The position numbers and the translations under genes are program-made. From the NCBI GenBank assembly GCA_900318275.1, contig ONJY01000008.1, forward strand, positions 1-64,000: a stretch of 64,000 nt of DNA, written 5' to 3'. This stretch comes from an uncultured Bacteroidales bacterium (lineage in GTDB: Bacteria; Bacteroidota; Bacteroidia; Bacteroidales; P3). The notes beneath the pieces are model-generated. The model worked only from the letters and a program-made list of their open reading frames with translations, was not told the DNA's origin and searched no databases. Of the stretch, positions 18,062-27,583 are shown in pieces; within the stretch, counting starts at the first letter, position 1, and the number at the start of each line of letters is the position of its first letter.

Positions 18062-18993
18062 AGAAAGCACTGATAATCACACTCTCGATGCTGCTCGTCG
18101 CCGTCGTAGGGGCAGCATTCTACACCCTCAACCAGCACACCGCCAACGACACTCCCCGTCGCATCAACCTCGACGAAGGCACCTCCTACCAAGCCCTCTG
18201 CGACACCCTCGACGCGTCGCCCACCTTCCGCCTCATGGCTCATACCCTCGGCCTCGACAAGCATGTGCGCGAAGGCAGCTACATCGTCGAAGCCCACATG
18301 AACGAGCTCGCACTCATCCGCAAGCTCCGCAACGGCCAGCAGGACCCCATACGCCTCACCATCGGCAAGTTCCGCCTGCCGCAGCAGCTCAACGAATACC
18401 TCAACAGCAAACTGATGCACAACGACTTCAACGTCACCCTCGACAGCTTCTACCTCATACGCCCCAACACCTATGAGTTCTACTGGACCGTGACGCCGGA
18501 GAGATTCATGGCGCGTATGACCGATGAGTTCAACGCCTTCTGGAAAGACAAAACCGGCAACTTTGACTATAATCTCAAGGACATCATCATCATAGCCTCC
18601 ATCGTGGAGGAGGAGACCAACAACAACGCCGAGAAACCACTGATAGCCAGCGTCTACCTCAACCGTCTGAGTCGCGGCATGCCCCTGCAGGCCGACCCGA
18701 CGGTTAAATATGCCGTCGGCGACTTCACGCTGCGGCGCATCCTCAACAAACACCTCGGCACGGAGAGCCCCTTCAACACCTACCTTCACGCCGGTCTGCC
18801 CCCGGCGCCCATCTGCCTACCCTCCGAGGCCAGCGTCAACGCCGTCATTGGCGCCCCGCAGACCAACTATATCTACTTCTGTGCCAGCGAGAAGATGGAC
18901 GGCACCCACCGCTTCGCCGCCACGCTGGCTGAGCACAACGCCAATGCCGCGCGCTACCACCGGGCCCTTGAGCGGATGGGGGTCAGGCGCTAA
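18058..18993 (+). CDS. mltG: Endolytic murein transglycosylase MltG
   Basis: 311 residues with one N-terminal membrane helix (IITLSMLLVAVVGAAFYTL). YceG/MltG domain; the catalytic Glu lies in IASIVEEET near residue 184, followed by SVYLNRL and LQADPTVKYA, all family hallmarks. It cleaves nascent glycan strands at the inner membrane and sets their length. ATGA overlap with the GNAT gene. The 267-bp region behind it contains an 11-bp repeat array and the promoter of the next gene. Confidence 0.93.
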   Translation: MKKALIITLSMLLVAVVGAAFYTLNQHTANDTPRRINLDEGTSYQALCDTLDASPTFRLMAHTLGLDKHVREGSYIVEAHMNELALIRKLRNGQQDPIRLTIGKFRLPQQLNEYLNSKLMHNDFNVTLDSFYLIRPNTYEFYWTVTPERFMARMTDEFNAFWKDKTGNFDYNLKDIIIIASIVEEETNNNAEKPLIASVYLNRLSRGMPLQADPTVKYAVGDFTLRRILNKHLGTESPFNTYLHAGLPPAPICLPSEASVNAVIGAPQTNYIYFCASEKMDGTHRFAATLAEHNANAARYHRALERMGVRR

Positions 18994-19005
18994 TTGTTAA
19001 AAATA

Positions 19006-19104
19006 CGGAACGTATTCCCTTCGGCCCACGTACGAACTCTCTACGGCCTCGACGGCCTTCCACTGAAGAACGGCCGAAGGGGGGCCGTAGGGGCTCCGTA
19101 GGGG
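19006..19104. repeat. 11-bp periodic repeat array downstream of mltG
   Basis: Nine 11-bp units. The last three real repeats are GGCCGAAGGGG, GGCCGTAGGGG and CTCCGTAGGGG (19072-19104). The unit at 19017-19027 (CCCTTCGGCCC) and that at 19039-19049 (CTCTACGGCCT) are near reverse complements of the first two, so the array is roughly symmetric and could form hairpins. Confidence 0.8.
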
Positions 19105-19230
19105 ATCCTGGCCAAAAACATGTTTTCAGCACCCTATCACGGACGACAGCCCGAGTGTTAATTTTAGTTAAATGAGCAGTTGTGCGGTAACAAAACGAAT
19201 ACGCGCGCGTCTTATATGCGAAAAAAAAAG

Positions 19231-19238
19231 TATCTTTG
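19231..19238 (+). promoter_or_regulatory. Promoter -7 element for the T9SS surface protein
   Basis: TATCTTTG fits the Bacteroidota -7 consensus TAnnTTTG exactly, 22 bp before the ATG at 19261. No clear TTTG is seen at the usual distance upstream. Confidence 0.6.
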
Positions 19239-19260
19239 CAGTTTGAAAATAGACATAAAA

Positions 19261-21729
19261 ATGAATAGCAGACTAATAACCAGGACGTTCACTGTAGCAT
19301 TGGTTGCGCTCATCACGGCAATGGGCGGGAAAATATCGGCACAGTCGGTAGCGGCGCCGCCGCCTTGTCCTGATGTCAAGATTAACGAGAAGTACGACCA
19401 CATCACGAACTACCGTAACCAGGGGTGGGATACTGTTGTGAACTGCGTGAACAACGGCGTTATAGAGCTATCTGTCGAGCCTTACATTCCGACGCAGTAC
19501 TTCAACGGTACGTACACTGTGGAGCAGATTCCTTACAATCCGCCAGACACGTCGTTTGCTCTGGGCACGCGCATGCCTATCGGCACGGACGACGTGTTCG
19601 CCAGCGATCATACCGTTATTCCTTACCCGTTCTATTTTTTCGGCATCCGGAAGACGCAGTTCCGCATCGGTGCCAATGGCTTGGTGACGTTCTGCAGCCC
19701 TGCTGACTTTGGCAGCGGAAATTATTGCCCTTACAGTTACCATACGAACAACAACCAGCTGCCGTGGAACGGTACTTCCGGTCATGCAAATCCAGGCTCT
19801 GGCGCTAATAACGCAAGGATGCTTGACGCGATATACGGTGTGTATGAGGACACTGACCCGGCGTACTTCGTGGGTTCTGAAACAAACAGGATAGACGGTA
19901 TATACTACGGCATCCAGGACCAGTTCCCGTGCCGCAAGATCATCTGCTCGTGGAAGGAGGCGCCGGACTATAGCTCGCACGCAAACAAGGCCACATACCA
20001 GATTGTATGCTATGAGGGTTCAAACATTGTGGAGGTGCATGTGAAAAGGCGCAGTTGCTGTCCCTCGACTTCCGACGCGCTGATAGGCATACAGAACGCC
20101 ACGGGACAACCGCAGGTGAAGGGTGCACCGGGCGAACCCAATATGTACGTCGTCAACAACTCGCCGGCGGCCTTCTGGCCCAATGGATACAATGGGTTCA
20201 CGAATGTTGTGGACACGGTGGCTTTCCGCTTCACGCCGCAAGGCACGACATCGCGCGCATTGGAGTGGTACCGCATCTTCGACGACGGCCGCGACAGCAT
20301 CATGCTCACGACCAATGTCAACGACCCCAACGGTTACTTCATACCGATGCACGATATACCGAGCCAAGCTGACTATGACCCGGTACACCCCACCCTGTCA
20401 ACAGCCGTCGTGAAGGTGAATGAGCCTGCACGCTATGTGGTGTGCCTGCGTTTCCAGAATGCCAATGAGGACTGGTATATACTGCGAGACACGATAAGCA
20501 TCGGCATTGACACTGTCAGGACGCTGGCTCTGAAGTCCATCACGCCGCAGCCCGACACCTCGCGCCGCATAGACATCTGCAACGGCCAGACAGCGGCTCT
20601 GCAGTTGCACTACTCAGGTGGCGTAGACACCATCCAGTGGCGCGTGGAGCGCGTGCTCAACGGCCGCCGCATCACCCTGCCAGCAAGCATGTACGAGCTG
20701 CAGGACAACGACCGTATCATTTCCATCAAGCCCGACCCGCGCTACGACACCCTGCCGCGCAACCATATAGACTCCATACGCGTCATGAGCGTGGTATACT
20801 TCTCCAACCACTGTAACAACTTCGACACCTTCATGGTGAGGGTCTACCCAATATTCGACACCATCAACGAGGCCGGCATCTGTAACGGACAGGTCTACAC
20901 ATGGCCTGCCGACGGCAACCAGTACACGACGAACACCGACCAGCCGGTGGCCCGCCTGAAGTCGGCGCCTGGATGCGACTCGACGGTGCACCTGCACCTG
21001 ACGGTCTACGACGTGAGTTACAACATTGACCACCAGGAGACCTGCCGCGACTTCACGTGGCGCAACGGGCGCACCTACACCGAAAGCAACTGGGCCACAG
21101 CGTCGGCCGACACCGTGCGGTTGTATAACCGCTATGGCTGCGACTCCATCGTGCAACTCGAGCTGGTAGTATACCCGCTGAAAGCGCGCATACAGAGCGA
21201 CGTGAATGAGTTCACCTACGACAACATGGAGGCCATGCTCGAGGATATCTCCACTGGCGGCAGCGGCCGTGTGTGGCTGTTGCCCATGGGCAAGGATGCC
21301 AACGGCGACACCGTCATGTGGGAAAGCAACGATGCCACAGTGTACTACTCGATACCCGACAGCATCTCGGAGGCCAACATCTGGCTCATAGCCGAGAGTC
21401 CCTACGGATGCCTCGATACGGCACACATTTTCCTGCCTATGTACAAGGAGACAATGTATGTGCCCTCGGCCTTCATGCCCGACAACCCCGAAGGCAACAA
21501 TATCTTCCGTTCGAGCAGTCTCAACACGGTGATGCAGGAGATGTGGATATACGACCGCCAGGGACGCGTAGTGGCGCACTGCACGGGGGTGGACTGCGGA
21601 TGGGACGGGCGCGACCTCAACGGCAACCCCTGCCAGCAAGGCGCATACGTGTACATCATCAACTACACCACCACCCACAACCCGCGCCAGACGCAGAGCA
21701 CGCACGGCACGGTGACGCTGATAAGGTAG
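19261..21729 (+). CDS. Secreted surface protein with gliding-motility-type C-terminal (T9SS) domain
   Basis: 822 residues from ATG 19261, which opens a signal peptide ending near GGKISAQ; the -7 promoter element excludes the upstream in-frame ATG. The body is beta-rich. Residues about 540-640 hold two related modules with the pattern C..G..Y.W..G..Y followed by GCDS-V-L-L-VY, typical of Bacteroidales adhesin-like proteins. The last 85 residues (VPSAFMPDNPEGNN, then WIYDRQGRVV, WDGRDLNGNPCQQGAYVY) match the CHU_C-type sorting domain used by the type IX secretion system. Probably exported to the cell surface; ligand unknown. Confidence 0.8.
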   Translation: MNSRLITRTFTVALVALITAMGGKISAQSVAAPPPCPDVKINEKYDHITNYRNQGWDTVVNCVNNGVIELSVEPYIPTQYFNGTYTVEQIPYNPPDTSFALGTRMPIGTDDVFASDHTVIPYPFYFFGIRKTQFRIGANGLVTFCSPADFGSGNYCPYSYHTNNNQLPWNGTSGHANPGSGANNARMLDAIYGVYEDTDPAYFVGSETNRIDGIYYGIQDQFPCRKIICSWKEAPDYSSHANKATYQIVCYEGSNIVEVHVKRRSCCPSTSDALIGIQNATGQPQVKGAPGEPNMYVVNNSPAAFWPNGYNGFTNVVDTVAFRFTPQGTTSRALEWYRIFDDGRDSIMLTTNVNDPNGYFIPMHDIPSQADYDPVHPTLSTAVVKVNEPARYVVCLRFQNANEDWYILRDTISIGIDTVRTLALKSITPQPDTSRRIDICNGQTAALQLHYSGGVDTIQWRVERVLNGRRITLPASMYELQDNDRIISIKPDPRYDTLPRNHIDSIRVMSVVYFSNHCNNFDTFMVRVYPIFDTINEAGICNGQVYTWPADGNQYTTNTDQPVARLKSAPGCDSTVHLHLTVYDVSYNIDHQETCRDFTWRNGRTYTESNWATASADTVRLYNRYGCDSIVQLELVVYPLKARIQSDVNEFTYDNMEAMLEDISTGGSGRVWLLPMGKDANGDTVMWESNDATVYYSIPDSISEANIWLIAESPYGCLDTAHIFLPMYKETMYVPSAFMPDNPEGNNIFRSSSLNTVMQEMWIYDRQGRVVAHCTGVDCGWDGRDLNGNPCQQGAYVYIINYTTTHNPRQTQSTHGTVTLIR

Positions 21730-21734
21730 GTGGG

Positions 21735-21762
21735 AGTTAAGAGTTAATAGTTAAGAGTTTTT
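21735..21762 (+). repeat. 7-bp periodic repeat (AGTTAAG type) before asd
   Basis: Four heptads: AGTTAAG, AGTTAAT, AGTTAAG, AGTTTTT. They fill the gap between the surface protein and asd and end 3 bp before its ATG. Confidence 0.75.
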
Positions 21763-21765
21763 GTG

Positions 21766-22773
21766 ATGAAGATTGCTGTAGTGGGAGCCACGGGGCTTGT
21801 GGGACGCGAGATGCTCACGGTGCTTGAAGAGCGTGGCTTCGCCAAGGAAGAGATAATAGCCGCCGCCTCGCCCAAGAGTGTCGGCAAGAAGATAGCCTTC
21901 GCCGGCAGGGAGCTGACGGTGGTCTCGGTAGACGACGCCATAGCCGCGCGTCCGCAGTATGCCATCTTCTCGGCAGGGGCCGCCGCCTCGCGGCAGTACG
22001 CGCCGCTGTTCGCCGCCGTGGGCACCACGGTGATAGACAATAGCTCGGCCTGGCGCAAGGACGCCGACAAGCCACTGGTAGTGCCGGAGGTGAACATCGA
22101 CGCCGTGAAAGTAGGCGACCGCATCATTGCCAACCCCAACTGTTCCACCATACAGATGGTGCTGGCCCTCTCGGCGCTGGAGCGCCGCTACGGCATACGC
22201 CGCCTTGTGATAGCCACCTACCAGAGCATCACAGGCACCGGCATCAAGGCTGTGCGCCAGCTGGAGGCCGAAGAGCGTGGAGAAAAGCATGTGGAGAACG
22301 CCTATCCCTACCAGATACACCGCAACCTGTTCCCCCACGGAGGTGACTTCCAGGAGGACGGCTACACCACCGAGGAGCAGAAGCTGGTGGACGAGACACG
22401 CAAGATATTCAGCGATCCCGACATACAGATTACCGCCACAGTGGTGCGTGTGCCCGTGGTGGGCGGACACAGCGAGGCGGTGAATGTGGAACTGCGCGAG
22501 GACTACGACCTCGACGAGGTACGCCGTCTGATAGCCAACACCCCGGGCGTTATACTCTACGACAACCCAGCCAAGAACGAGTACCCCATGCCCATACTCT
22601 CGCACCACCGCGACGAGGTTTGGGTGGGCCGCCTCAGACGCGACTTCTCGCAGCCCCGGACGCTGAACATGTGGGTTGTGGCCGACAACATACGCAAGGG
22701 CGCCGCCACCAACGCCGTGCAGATTATGGAGAGGTTGATAGGTTATAGGTTATCGATTATTGACTTAAGATGA
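21766..22773 (+). CDS. asd: Aspartate-semialdehyde dehydrogenase
   Basis: 335 residues from ATG 21766 (an in-frame GTG lies one codon upstream). NADPH-dependent reduction of aspartyl phosphate, the branch point to lysine, diaminopimelate, threonine and methionine. GATGLVG is the nucleotide-binding loop, NPNCSTIQM holds the catalytic Cys and GGHSEAV the catalytic His. The last 12 residues (LIGYRLSIIDLR) are encoded by a 7-bp repeat run, so the C-terminal tail appears to be repeat-derived. Confidence 0.96.
   Translation: MKIAVVGATGLVGREMLTVLEERGFAKEEIIAAASPKSVGKKIAFAGRELTVVSVDDAIAARPQYAIFSAGAAASRQYAPLFAAVGTTVIDNSSAWRKDADKPLVVPEVNIDAVKVGDRIIANPNCSTIQMVLALSALERRYGIRRLVIATYQSITGTGIKAVRQLEAEERGEKHVENAYPYQIHRNLFPHGGDFQEDGYTTEEQKLVDETRKIFSDPDIQITATVVRVPVVGGHSEAVNVELREDYDLDEVRRLIANTPGVILYDNPAKNEYPMPILSHHRDEVWVGRLRRDFSQPRTLNMWVVADNIRKGAATNAVQIMERLIGYRLSIIDLR
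22734..22768 (+). repeat. 7-bp periodic repeat at the 3' end of asd (GGTTATA type)
   Basis: Five heptads: GTTGATA, GGTTATA, GGTTATC, GATTATT, GACTTAA. They encode the C-terminal tail of Asd, stopping just short of its TGA. Confidence 0.65.
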
Positions 22774-22774
22774 C

Positions 22775-23263
22775 ATGATGAGGAAGACAACAAATATTCT
22801 TTTAACACTGGCGGTGCTGCTCTGCATGGGTTGCGGGAGCAAGAACATCATTGACGAAGAGCGCACCTTTGCCAACGACGTGTGGAACCGCTTCACGCCT
22901 GAGGTGTTCGAGGTGAGCGTCAACAACACCGACGACTACTACAACATCGACGTCACGGTGGCCGCAGACACCACGGTATTCCGCTACAGCCTGCTGCCCA
23001 TCACCGTCAACATTTACTCGCCCTCAGGCGAACGCCGCATGTTCTACGCCTCGGTGCCTCTCAAGGAGAATGGGCGCTGGAAGGGCGAGATAGTGGGCGA
23101 CAGACGGCAGGTGACATCACGCATACGCACGCTCTTCAGCTTCAACGCCAAAGGTGACCACCGCATCGAGATCGGCCAGGCCACGAGCCAGTATAACCTT
23201 GAGGGCATAGGCAGCCTGCGGCTCACCGTAGAGAACACCAAGATAGACTACAAAGACCTGTAG
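22775..23263 (+). CDS. GldH-like gliding motility lipoprotein
   Basis: 162 residues; lipoprotein signal peptide with Cys20 (LCMGC). The middle (W..F....F.V.....DYYN) and the end (HRIEIGQATSQYNLEGIGSLRLTVE) fit the GldH family, a lipoprotein linked to gliding and type IX secretion in Bacteroidota. It starts 1 bp after asd and is followed by uvrC after 6 bp. Its presence agrees with the two T9SS-sorted proteins in the window. Identity as true GldH is inferred from pattern only. Confidence 0.6.
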   Translation: MMRKTTNILLTLAVLLCMGCGSKNIIDEERTFANDVWNRFTPEVFEVSVNNTDDYYNIDVTVAADTTVFRYSLLPITVNIYSPSGERRMFYASVPLKENGRWKGEIVGDRRQVTSRIRTLFSFNAKGDHRIEIGQATSQYNLEGIGSLRLTVENTKIDYKDL

Positions 23264-23269
23264 CAGCCG

Positions 23270-25081
23270 GTGATTGACCACACCATAAACCCCAACATAG
23301 AGCGCATAGCGCTGCGGCTTAAGACAATACCGGAAACACCGGGAGTCTACCAGCACCTCGACGCCGACGGCAAGGTCATCTATGTGGGCAAGGCCCGCAA
23401 CCTGCAGCGCAGGGTGAGCAGCTACTTCTCTCACTATGACGACAAGAGCGCCAAGATTAAGATGCTGGTGCGGTCTATCTACGACATCAGGGTCACGGTG
23501 GTGGCCACCGAGGTTGACGCGCTGCTGCTGGAGAACAGTCTCATCAAGCGCTACCAGCCGCGCTACAATTCGATGCTCAAGGACGACAAGAGCTACCCTT
23601 ATCTGTGCATCACCGACGAAGATTACCCACGCCTGCTCTACACACGGCGCCACAACATCAAGGGGCAGTACTACGGCCCCTACCCCAACGGGCGCATACT
23701 GCGCGAGCTGCAGGACATCATACGCCAACTCTTCACCTATCGCACATGCAACATCATGGGCAACCGTCCGTGCATGAAGCACCAGATAGGTCTCTGCGGA
23801 GCCCCTTGCGTCGGCAAGCAGAGCCGCGAGGAATACAACGCCACGATAGAGAATATACGCCGCATACTGAAAGGCGACTTTGGAGACATTCTTGATGAAC
23901 TCAAGCGGCAGATGTACACCCTCGCCGCCGAGTTGCGCTTCGAGGAGGCTGAAAGCATAAAGCGCAAGGTACACCTGCTGGAGGAGTATCAGGGACGCAG
24001 CACTGTGGTGGACACCAACGTGAAGGATGTGGACGTGGTAAGTATCATAAGCGACGAACGTTATGCATACATCAACTTCATGCGCGTGAAGCACGGCGCC
24101 ATCATCTACAGCATCAGCAACGAGATAAAGAAACAGCTCGACGAGAGCGACGAGGAGATACTGGCCACGGTGGTACCTGCGCTGCACGAGCAGACGCAGA
24201 GCACAGCCAGCGAGGTGGTGCTGCCGATGACGGTGGCCGATCTGCCGGAGGACTACCTGAAGCAGACTGTGGAGCCTCGTGGCGACCGCCGGAAGCTGTT
24301 GGAGTTGTCGTTGCGTAACGTGGAGAGCTACCAGAAACAATGCCGCCATCAGCGGGCGCTGACACAGGGCGATGCCGCTCCACAGGCAGTCAAGCTGCTG
24401 GAGCGGCTGCAGAAAGCCCTTGGGCTGCCCTCCCTGCCCATGGACATTGAGTGTTTCGACAACTCTAACATACAGGGCGCCTACCCTGTTGCCGGCATGG
24501 TGCGCTTCACGGCAGGGAAACCCAACCGCAAGGAGTACCGCAAGTTCAACATAAAGGGCGTGGACGGACCCGACGACTATGCCTCGATGGCCGAGGTTAT
24601 CGAGCGGCGCTACCGCCGCCTGCATGAGGCAGGCGAGGCTCTGCCTGACCTGCTTATCGTCGACGGCGGCGAAGGACAGATGCATGTGGCCGAGAAGGCG
24701 TTGCAGCAGGTGGGGGTGACCATACCTATCGCAGGACTTGCCAAGGACGACAGCCACCGTACCAACGAACTGCTACGTTTCGACAGTCGCGGAGATATCG
24801 CTGTCGTGGGTCTAAAACCCACCGACCAGTTGTTCCACCTCCTGGAGCAGATACAGAACGAGGTGCACCGTTTCGCCATAACCTTCCACAAGGAGAAGCG
24901 TAGCAAAGGGACATTCCGCACGGCGCTGACCGACATACCGGGCATCGGCGAGAAGACAGCCCACGACCTGCTGTTGCGCTTCGGGAGCATCAAGCAGATA
25001 CAATTGCAGACCCTCGACGACCTTACGGCCGCCATAGGTCCGGCAAAGGCGGCGCTGGTGTACAAGCACCTCAACAGTTAA
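23270..25081 (+). CDS. uvrC: UvrABC system protein C
   Basis: 603 residues, GTG start at 23270. Nucleotide-excision repair endonuclease that cuts both sides of a lesion. The GIY-YIG domain (PGVYQHLDADGKVIYVGKA) is at residues about 22-45, the UVR segment (LRFEEAESIKRKV) near 225, the RNase H-like nuclease part in the centre (DIECFDNSN), and a helix-hairpin-helix end (IPGIGEKTAHDLLLRF). Length is normal. It ends 16 bp before the stop codon of the convergent hflX gene. Confidence 0.97.
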   Translation: MIDHTINPNIERIALRLKTIPETPGVYQHLDADGKVIYVGKARNLQRRVSSYFSHYDDKSAKIKMLVRSIYDIRVTVVATEVDALLLENSLIKRYQPRYNSMLKDDKSYPYLCITDEDYPRLLYTRRHNIKGQYYGPYPNGRILRELQDIIRQLFTYRTCNIMGNRPCMKHQIGLCGAPCVGKQSREEYNATIENIRRILKGDFGDILDELKRQMYTLAAELRFEEAESIKRKVHLLEEYQGRSTVVDTNVKDVDVVSIISDERYAYINFMRVKHGAIIYSISNEIKKQLDESDEEILATVVPALHEQTQSTASEVVLPMTVADLPEDYLKQTVEPRGDRRKLLELSLRNVESYQKQCRHQRALTQGDAAPQAVKLLERLQKALGLPSLPMDIECFDNSNIQGAYPVAGMVRFTAGKPNRKEYRKFNIKGVDGPDDYASMAEVIERRYRRLHEAGEALPDLLIVDGGEGQMHVAEKALQQVGVTIPIAGLAKDDSHRTNELLRFDSRGDIAVVGLKPTDQLFHLLEQIQNEVHRFAITFHKEKRSKGTFRTALTDIPGIGEKTAHDLLLRFGSIKQIQLQTLDDLTAAIGPAKAALVYKHLNS

Positions 25082-25097
25082 CGGTCGCCGATAACCT

Positions 25098-26381
25098 TCA
25101 GTAAAGGAAATTGTTGTAGGGGTAGCGCACAGCGTGGATGCGCTTCACCTCGTCGTAGAGCATGTCGCGCAGGGCGTCGATATTGTTCTTGTCGGCGGCG
25201 GAGATAAATACCGTCTTGCCTTGCTTTGACATCCAGCTTTCCTGCAGCATCTCGAGGCTCCAGTTGGCTTTGGTCATTGGACTCAGGTCGTCCTCCTCCT
25301 TCTCGACGTAGGTGTAGGCGTCAATCTTGTTGAAGATCATGATGACGGGTTTGTCATTGGCACCTATCTCCTCGAGGGTGCGGTTGACAGCGGCAATCTG
25401 TTCCTCGTGGTCAGGGTGCGAGATGTCTACGACATGCAGGAGCAGGTCGGCCTCAACCACCTCATCGAGAGTGCTCTTGAAGCTCTCCACCAGCTGGGTG
25501 GGGAGCTTGCGAATGAAGCCCACGGTGTCGGTGAGAAGGAACGGGAGGTTGCCGATAACGACCTTGCGGACGGTGGTGTCAAGGGTGGCGAAGAGCTTGT
25601 TTTCGGCGAAGACGTCGCTCTTGGAGAGGACGTTCATGAGGGTTGACTTGCCGACATTCGTATAGCCCACCAAGGCGACGCGGACGAGGGACTCGCGGTT
25701 TTTGCGCTGGAGGGTTTTCTGCTTGTCGATGGAGACAAGTTGCTGACGGAGTAGACTTATCTTCTCTTTGATGAGTCGGCGGTCGGTCTCTATCTGTGTC
25801 TCGCCGGGACCGCGCATACCGATGCCGCCGCGCTGGCGTTCAAGGTGTGTCCACAGACGGGTGAGGCGCGGGAGCATGTATTGGAGCTGCGCCAGCTCTA
25901 CTTGCGTCTTTGCTATGGAGGTGCGGGCGCGTTTGGCAAAGATGTCGAGTATGAGAGTGGTCCGGTCGAGTATGCGGCACTGAAGTTCACGCTCTAGGTT
26001 GCGTAGCTGTGCGGGCGAGAGTTCATCGTCAACGACGATGAAGTCCACCTCCAGCGCCTGGATGTATTCTTTTATTTCTTCCAGCTTGCCGCTGCCAACA
26101 TAGGTACGTGTGTCGGGCCGTTCGAGACGCTGTATGACCTGCTTGACGGAGACTCCACCGGCTGTCTCAAGGAGAAAAGCGAGCTCGGCGAGGTACTCTT
26201 CTGTGCGTTCGATTGTCTGCCCGTTCTGACATACGGCTACAAGAATGGCTTTTTCCGGTACGACCTCGGTGCTTATGGTGTTGCGTTCCTGTGGAGTGGG
26301 GCGACGGTTCTCCCCTTCCCATGTTCCGACGGCATTGCGGAATTTGCCTTTGTCGTTCTTCCAGGTAGTTTTGGGCATCAC
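25098..26381 (-). CDS. hflX: GTPase HflX
   Basis: 427 residues. Ribosome-associated GTPase that splits stalled ribosomes. The N-terminal HflX domain has YVGSGKLEEI and GGIGMRGPGETQIETDRR; G1 is GYTNVGKST (239-247), G3 DTVG (285-288), G4 NKID (351-354). Its start overlaps the stop of the upstream glycosyltransferase by 4 bp, so it is last in the parC-side operon. An N-terminal extension of about 40 residues before VPEKAILVAV is poorly conserved. Confidence 0.95.
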   Translation of the reverse strand: MMPKTTWKNDKGKFRNAVGTWEGENRRPTPQERNTISTEVVPEKAILVAVCQNGQTIERTEEYLAELAFLLETAGGVSVKQVIQRLERPDTRTYVGSGKLEEIKEYIQALEVDFIVVDDELSPAQLRNLERELQCRILDRTTLILDIFAKRARTSIAKTQVELAQLQYMLPRLTRLWTHLERQRGGIGMRGPGETQIETDRRLIKEKISLLRQQLVSIDKQKTLQRKNRESLVRVALVGYTNVGKSTLMNVLSKSDVFAENKLFATLDTTVRKVVIGNLPFLLTDTVGFIRKLPTQLVESFKSTLDEVVEADLLLHVVDISHPDHEEQIAAVNRTLEEIGANDKPVIMIFNKIDAYTYVEKEEDDLSPMTKANWSLEMLQESWMSKQGKTVFISAADKNNIDALRDMLYDEVKRIHAVRYPYNNFLY

Positions 26382-27580
26382 TTACTGACATTAGCTTTGT
26401 CGACAACTGACTGCAGGACTGCCTCGAGCTTGCTGACGGCTGCGTGCCAGCCGTAGTTTTCGTGCACGAAGCTGCATCCTGCCTTAGCCATTGTTTCGGC
26501 GCGCTGCGGGTCGTCAAGGAGGGAGACGATGGCGTCGGCGAGAGCCTCTGCTGTGTCGCCCACCAGGACCTGATTTTCATCCTGCGCGCCGAGGGCGGAG
26601 TTGCAGATGGAGGTGGTTACACATGGTAGCTGCATAGCCATTGCTTCGAGAAGTTTGTTCTGGAGGCCGGAGCCTATGCGGAGTGGTGCAACAAAAAGGC
26701 GCGAGGAGGCGTAGGCGGTGCGTATGTCGTCGACCCAGCCGGAAACGGTGATGCGTGGGTCGTCGGCGAGCCTACGGATGCTTGGCTTGGGGTTGACGCC
26801 GGCCAGGAGGAGTGTGGCGTCAGGCCTACGGTTCCAGACGAGTGGCATCACATCTTCGGCAAGGTAGCGTGCGGCGTTGACGTTGGGTGCGTAGGACATG
26901 TTGCCCGAAAAGCAAATGTCGTAGTGGTGTGAGGGTTGCTGGAAGGATGCGTCTGGGCGGAAGTAGTCGAAGTCGACACCATTGGGTATGATATGTATCT
27001 CGCCGTTTTTCTTGTGAGGTATGGCCTCGCTGTCAACCTCGCTGATGATGGTGAGGGCGTCGAAGAAGGAGAAGGCGTTGTACTCGGAGGAGCGGAGCAT
27101 CTTGAACTCATAGTGGAGGATGTAGTGCATGAAGCCACGCGAGCGTTCCATGCGGCGTTCCATATTCATGGAGAGGGCGTCCTGATAGTCCATGACCTTG
27201 GGGCGTGGGCTGCGGGCGACGAGGGGCATGGTGCGCACCATCTGGTTGTAGACGACATCGGGTTTCACTTCGCGCTCGAAGGCTTTGTAGGCGCGTTTGG
27301 AACGGGTGGTGTTCCAGTAGCCCATCTGCAGGGACTTGGAGGAGAACCAGTTGGCCACGATGTTTTTTGCGCAGACAATGCGGTTGAGCTTGACGACGCG
27401 TATGGCCTTGCAGAATGGCTGCAGGGCGGCTATGGCCTCGGGCGCCACTTTGATGTGGCTTACGCAGAAGAGGTATATCTCGTGGCGCTTGGCGAGCTCC
27501 ACGATCTGGTGATAGGCGCGGAGCTTGTCGCCTTTCTCGAGGGGATATGGGAACCTTGGTAATACTACAAGAATCTTCAT
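26378..27580 (-). CDS. Glycosyltransferase family 4 (Stp1/TIGR03087-like)
   Basis: 400 residues. GT-B enzyme: the N-terminus LPRFPYPLEKGDKLRAYH is typical of the sugar transferases named after exopolysaccharide systems (TIGR03087), and the C-terminal domain has IPNGVDFDYF, FSGNMSYAPN and PLRIGSGLQNKLLEAMA for the nucleotide-sugar site. Probably builds a surface glycan. It lies 3 bp after the topoisomerase gene and overlaps hflX. Confidence 0.88.
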   Translation of the reverse strand: MKILVVLPRFPYPLEKGDKLRAYHQIVELAKRHEIYLFCVSHIKVAPEAIAALQPFCKAIRVVKLNRIVCAKNIVANWFSSKSLQMGYWNTTRSKRAYKAFEREVKPDVVYNQMVRTMPLVARSPRPKVMDYQDALSMNMERRMERSRGFMHYILHYEFKMLRSSEYNAFSFFDALTIISEVDSEAIPHKKNGEIHIIPNGVDFDYFRPDASFQQPSHHYDICFSGNMSYAPNVNAARYLAEDVMPLVWNRRPDATLLLAGVNPKPSIRRLADDPRITVSGWVDDIRTAYASSRLFVAPLRIGSGLQNKLLEAMAMQLPCVTTSICNSALGAQDENQVLVGDTAEALADAIVSLLDDPQRAETMAKAGCSFVHENYGWHAAVSKLEAVLQSVVDKANVSK

Positions 27581-27583
27581 AAG

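Noticed and set aside
19180-19260. Upstream ATG as start of the 822-residue surface protein
   Set aside because: The -7 promoter element at 19231-19238 lies downstream of it, and the signal peptide begins at 19261.
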